Part shown: one piece after another, positions 13,540 through 16,135 of the stretch | Layout of the letters: each line of letters opens with the position of its first letter | Position numbering within the stretch: position 1 is the first letter of the stretch | NCBI GenBank assembly: GCA_000564995.1 | Contig: JDFH01000024.1 | Location: 1-16,135, forward strand | Length of the DNA: 16,135 bases | Source: Atopobium sp. ICM42b | Lineage (GTDB): Bacteria > Actinomycetota > Coriobacteriia > Coriobacteriales > Atopobiaceae | Direction of reading: 5' to 3' | Translations under genes and position numbers: made by a program | Notes under the pieces: generated by a model | What the model was told of the DNA's origin: nothing | Database searches by the model: none | What the model saw: only the letters and a program-made list of their open reading frames with translations

Positions 13540-14598
13540 ATGAAGGGTTATGCAATGCTCAAGATCGGCGAGTCCGGCTGGATTGAGAAGGAGACACCAA
13601 AGTGTGGTCCTCTGGACGCAATCTGCAAGCCACTTGCGGTCGCAATTTGTACATCTGACATTCACACTCTGTGGGAGGGCGCAATCGGCGACCGTCACAA
13701 CATGATTCTTGGTCATGAGTGCTCCGCAGAGGTTGTCGAGGTTGGCGAGTGCGTCAAGGACTTCAAGCCTGGCGACCGCGTCCTCGTTCCTGCAATTACT
13801 CCAGACTGGAACTCCCTTGAGGCACAGGCTGGCTACTCCATGCACTCCGGTGGCATGCTGGCTGGCTGGAAGTTCTCCAACTTCAAGGACGGCGTCTTCT
13901 CCGAGTACTTCCACGTAAACGACGCTGACGGTAACCTCGCTCACATGCCAGAGGGCATGGATCCAGCAGACGCCTGCATCCTTTCCGACATGGTTCCAAC
14001 CGGCTTCCACGCAGTTGAGCTGGCTGGCGTTGAGTTCGGCGACACCGTCCTGGTCATCGGCATTGGACCTGTCGGCCTTATGTCCGTTGCTGGTGCTGCA
14101 CTTCACGGTGCTTCTCGCATCATCGCTGTTGGTACCCGTCCAGTCTGCGTTGAGGCAGCTAAGGGCTACGGCGCAACCGACTTCATCTCCTACAAGGACG
14201 GCCCAATCTGGGAGCAGGTCATGGAGCTCACCGGCGGCAAGGGCGTTGACCGCGTCTGCGTCGACGGCGGCGGCTGCGAGACCTTCGAGGACGCTGTCAA
14301 GGCGCTCAAGCCTGGCGGAAAGATTGGTAACGTCAACTACCTCGGTTCCGGCGACTACGTCAACATTCCTCGCGTCGAGTGGGGCGTTGGTATGGGCCAC
14401 AAGGACATCCGTGGCGGCCTTATGCCTGGCGGCCGTCTGCGCATGGAGAAGCTCTCCAGCCTGGTCACTTCCGGCCGTCTTGACCTTCACCCAGAGGTTA
14501 CTCACCTCTATCACGGCTGGGATCACCTCGAGGAGGCTCTCTTCACCATGCGTGATAAGCCAGCTGACCTCATCAAGCCAGTTGTTGTTATCGACTAG
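13540..14598 (+). CDS. NADP-type zinc-dependent secondary alcohol dehydrogenase (352 aa)
   Basis: The protein is collinear over its whole length with the isopropanol-type dehydrogenases of Clostridium beijerinckii and Thermoanaerobacter brockii (MKGYAMLKIGESGWIEKE start, YHG.DH.EEAL..M.DKP.DLIK end). The catalytic zinc ligands of those enzymes are present: Cys37 (AICTSDIH), His59 and Glu60 (LGHE), and Asp150 (SDMVPTG). The cofactor loop GIGPVGLMSV (174-183) is followed by GTR at 198-200 and Tyr218, matching the residues that select NADP(H) in TbADH (there Gly-Ser-Arg and Tyr). It lacks the structural-zinc cysteine lobe, as expected for this group. It should interconvert secondary alcohols and ketones or small aldehydes in the cytoplasm. 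Codon use is strongly biased (CTC/GGC/AAG/CCA), and TAGGAGGG precedes the start, so it is probably highly expressed. Confidence 0.95.
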   Translation: MKGYAMLKIGESGWIEKETPKCGPLDAICKPLAVAICTSDIHTLWEGAIGDRHNMILGHECSAEVVEVGECVKDFKPGDRVLVPAITPDWNSLEAQAGYSMHSGGMLAGWKFSNFKDGVFSEYFHVNDADGNLAHMPEGMDPADACILSDMVPTGFHAVELAGVEFGDTVLVIGIGPVGLMSVAGAALHGASRIIAVGTRPVCVEAAKGYGATDFISYKDGPIWEQVMELTGGKGVDRVCVDGGGCETFEDAVKALKPGGKIGNVNYLGSGDYVNIPRVEWGVGMGHKDIRGGLMPGGRLRMEKLSSLVTSGRLDLHPEVTHLYHGWDHLEEALFTMRDKPADLIKPVVVID

Positions 14599-14632
14599 GT
14601 AATCAACTAGGTCGCGTTATTTAGTATGTTTG

Positions 14633-14668
14633 AGCTGGCGAGAAGTTCGGTTTTCTCGCCAGCTTTTT
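14633..14668 (+). terminator. Strong terminator after the alcohol dehydrogenase
   Basis: AGCTGGCGAGAA (14633-14644) and TTCTCGCCAGCT (14653-14664) form a perfect 12-bp stem with an 8-nt loop, followed by a T run. Both arms contain the octamer GGCGAGAA, which is over-represented across the window. Confidence 0.92.
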
Positions 14669-14710
14669 GCGCTGGTGAGCGCCAACGGAGTTTAGGAAGC
14701 GGTTGTATTC

Positions 14711-15907
14711 ATGAAAATCCTTGTTGTATCAGGCTTTCTTGGAGCTGGTAAAACCACCTTCATTCAGGAGCTCGTGCGCCGGACTGGGCGTGATTTTGCT
14801 ATCTACGAGAATGAATATGGCCAGGCAGACATCGATGCGCGTCGCCTGAGGCAGGACTCCGACCTCAAGGTTTGGGAGTCTACCGAGAATTGTATTTGCT
14901 GTTCGGGCAAGCAGGATTTTGCGACGTCGGTGCTGACCATTTCAAACACCATCGACCCCGAGTATTTAATTGTTGAACCAACTGGTGTGGCTAAGCTGCA
15001 GAGCATTCTTGATAACGTGAATCAGGTGGCCTGGGAGCGCATTAGTTTGCTGGCGCCGGTCACCGTGGTCGACGCCGTTTCGTGGCAGAATCAGCGCACC
15101 GATTTCCCAGAGATTTTTGATAACCAGCTGAGCGCCGCTGCGAGCGTTGTGGTTTCCAAGCTTGCTTCAGGTAGCGAGGATGCCGCTGAGCCCATTAAGC
15201 AACTTGCGGCGGAGATGAATCCGCAGGCAGAGGTTATCGCGGAGTCTTCATATGCTGATATTCCTGATGAGTGGTGGAATGGTCTTTTGACTCGTGCGCT
15301 TGACGGTTCTGTTCTTAAAGATTCAGCTAGCGAGAAGGACGAGGGGCCTGACCTGGAGACTATGGCGCTGACTCACGCAGAGCTTCCAAGTCCAACGCAC
15401 TTGATTTGGCTTTTGGACGCAGCGTCGGCTGGCGTTTTTGGAAAGCTTGCGCGCGCAAAAGGAACGTTGCCGTGCGGCAATCAGTGGGTCAAGTTTGACC
15501 TGGTAGAGCGCGCATGGGCGATTACGGGCGATGAGCCTCAGGAAGAATCCAGGTGCGTGTTTATCGGCCGCGACCTGCTGCGTCATGGACTTCGTGAGGT
15601 GTTTGTGCCGGCGTTCTGGCACGAGCAGTCGGACTTGGCTGACGAGCACGATCACTCGCACTGCGACCACGAGCACGGATACTGCGAGCACGAACATTGC
15701 GATCACGAGCACGGACACTGCGAGCACGAGCACGGTGAGCACGCGCACGAGCATGACCACGAGGGACACGCGCACGCGCACGAGCACGGCCACGGCGAGC
15801 ACGACCACGGCGAGCACGCGCACGAGTACGGCGAGCACACACACGGGCACGGCGAGCACGCGCACGGCGAGCACACGCACGGTGAACACGACCACGGCAT
15901 GCACTGA
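14711..15907 (+). CDS. COG0523/CobW-type metallochaperone GTPase with His-rich tail (398 aa)
   Basis: The N terminus carries the Walker A motif GFLGAGKTT (8-16), the COG0523 signature cysteines CICC (61-64) in ENCICC, and the switch segment IVEPTG (87-92). The expected base-recognition motif NKxD is replaced by SKLA (149-152), an unusual change. A CobW C-terminal domain follows (about 235-315; THLIWLLDAA, WVKFDLVERAW, CVFIGRDLLR). The last ~85 residues are almost entirely His, Glu, Asp, Gly and Ala, with about 35 histidines and four cysteines, giving a metal-buffering tail. Family members insert or supply zinc, cobalt or nickel to target proteins. The neighbouring zinc dehydrogenase is a plausible client, although a terminator separates them. 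The start has GGAAG about 11 bases upstream, a rather long spacing. Confidence 0.9.
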   Translation: MKILVVSGFLGAGKTTFIQELVRRTGRDFAIYENEYGQADIDARRLRQDSDLKVWESTENCICCSGKQDFATSVLTISNTIDPEYLIVEPTGVAKLQSILDNVNQVAWERISLLAPVTVVDAVSWQNQRTDFPEIFDNQLSAAASVVVSKLASGSEDAAEPIKQLAAEMNPQAEVIAESSYADIPDEWWNGLLTRALDGSVLKDSASEKDEGPDLETMALTHAELPSPTHLIWLLDAASAGVFGKLARAKGTLPCGNQWVKFDLVERAWAITGDEPQEESRCVFIGRDLLRHGLREVFVPAFWHEQSDLADEHDHSHCDHEHGYCEHEHCDHEHGHCEHEHGEHAHEHDHEGHAHAHEHGHGEHDHGEHAHEYGEHTHGHGEHAHGEHTHGEHDHGMH

Positions 15908-15949
15908 GTCGCAAGCGCATAAAACATGCAACTAAAAAGAGCCTCCGAT

Positions 15950-15995
15950 TGAACTGCCTCCCATTTCTTGGACATAAGAAATGGGAGGCAGTTCA
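15950..15995. mobile_element. Perfect 20-bp inverted repeat, probable joined IS3-family ends
   Basis: The left arm (15950-15969) starts TGAACTGCCTCCC and ends TTTCTT; the right arm (15976-15994 plus the A at 15995) is its exact complement, with the loop GGACAT between. The sequence begins TG, ends CA and reads on into TTGGACAT, which are features of the terminal repeats of IS3/IS150-group insertion sequences. With nothing left between the ends, this would be an element reduced to its two termini. No clear target duplication is visible. Alternatively it is simply a long hairpin acting as a terminator, although no T tract follows. Confidence 0.5.
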
Positions 15996-16135
15996 TATGC
16001 GGGTGATTATGATTCTGCAGCGTGTTAGCGTCGACTTTTAGGCCTGGCGAACAAAATAGCGTAGCTTTGGTAGGTTCTGCTGAAGAATCGACATGTTCTT
16101 AATCAAGATAGTAGGCAGCTAGCACACCGAGCCTT
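15996..16135. other. Right-edge region without a supported gene
   Basis: No convincing gene is seen. On the minus strand a short open tail ending RLGVLAAYYLD and a stop at 16099 could be the 3' end of a gene lying beyond the window, but eleven codons are too few to call. Confidence 0.3.

Noticed and set aside
13465..14526. 353-aa open frame antisense to the alcohol dehydrogenase
   Set aside because: It is a by-product of the strongly biased codon use of the real gene; it has no recognisable motif, and the plus-strand protein is unmistakable.
15323..15931. Val-rich 202-aa and Arg-rich 119-aa frames antisense to the His-rich tail
   Set aside because: These are low-complexity translations of the GAGCACG-like repeat on the other strand.
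16099..16135. 3' end of a minus-strand gene at the right edge
   Set aside because: Only eleven codons are visible before the window ends, too few to support a call.

Overview
The window looks like a chromosomal segment of a low-to-mid GC actinobacterium of the Coriobacteriia, most like the oral Atopobium/Lancefieldella group. This is inferred from protein style (SHOCT-type tail on an XRE regulator, Thermoanaerobacter-like NADP alcohol dehydrogenase, COG0523 GTPase with a His tail), base composition and codon use. It is not proven. No rRNA, cas gene or intact transposase is present.

Layout. (1) 1-2993: a long CRISPR array of 46 repeat units and 45 spacers, open at the left edge. It has a strict 66-bp period (36-bp repeat, 30-bp spacer, type II-like geometry) and ends on the right in two decayed repeats. 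(2) 2994-5744: an accessory-looking stretch. It holds a 60-aa ribbon-helix-helix-like protein, a convergent hypothetical gene, an XRE/SHOCT-like regulator with an inverted-repeat upstream region, a 73-aa hypothetical, two terminators, a structured leader with a 33-aa ORF resembling the start of a phage scaffolding protein, and a compact promoter/tRNA-like RNA/terminator unit. (3) 5745-6230: a flavodoxin, followed by structured intergenic DNA. (4) 6510-11204: a minus-strand operon reading CPA1-type Na+/H+ antiporter, esterase-like alpha/beta hydrolase, TM2-like plus ComEC-like metallo-beta-lactamase fusion, and DUF3006 protein, with very short gaps or overlaps. (5) 11205-11830: an intergenic region built of several families of short tandem repeats. 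(6) 11831-12979: a membrane YdcF/DUF218 protein on the minus strand. (7) 13540-15907: an NADP-type zinc alcohol dehydrogenase with highly biased codon use, a strong terminator, then a COG0523/CobW-type metallochaperone GTPase with about 35 histidines in its C-terminal tail. (8) 15950-15995: a perfect 20-bp inverted repeat that looks like two joined IS3-family ends.

How the parts relate. The antiporter operon suggests cation/pH homeostasis with envelope-associated hydrolases. The zinc dehydrogenase and the metal-handling GTPase are plausible functional partners (enzyme and metal supply), although a terminator separates them. Across the window the octamer GGCGAGAA (either strand) occurs 11 times where about 0.5 is expected by chance. 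It lies in several reading frames, in spacers between genes and as the two arms of a terminator, the pattern typical of a DNA uptake sequence or another genome-wide DNA signal. This and the tRNA-like RNA unit are the observations I would follow first.
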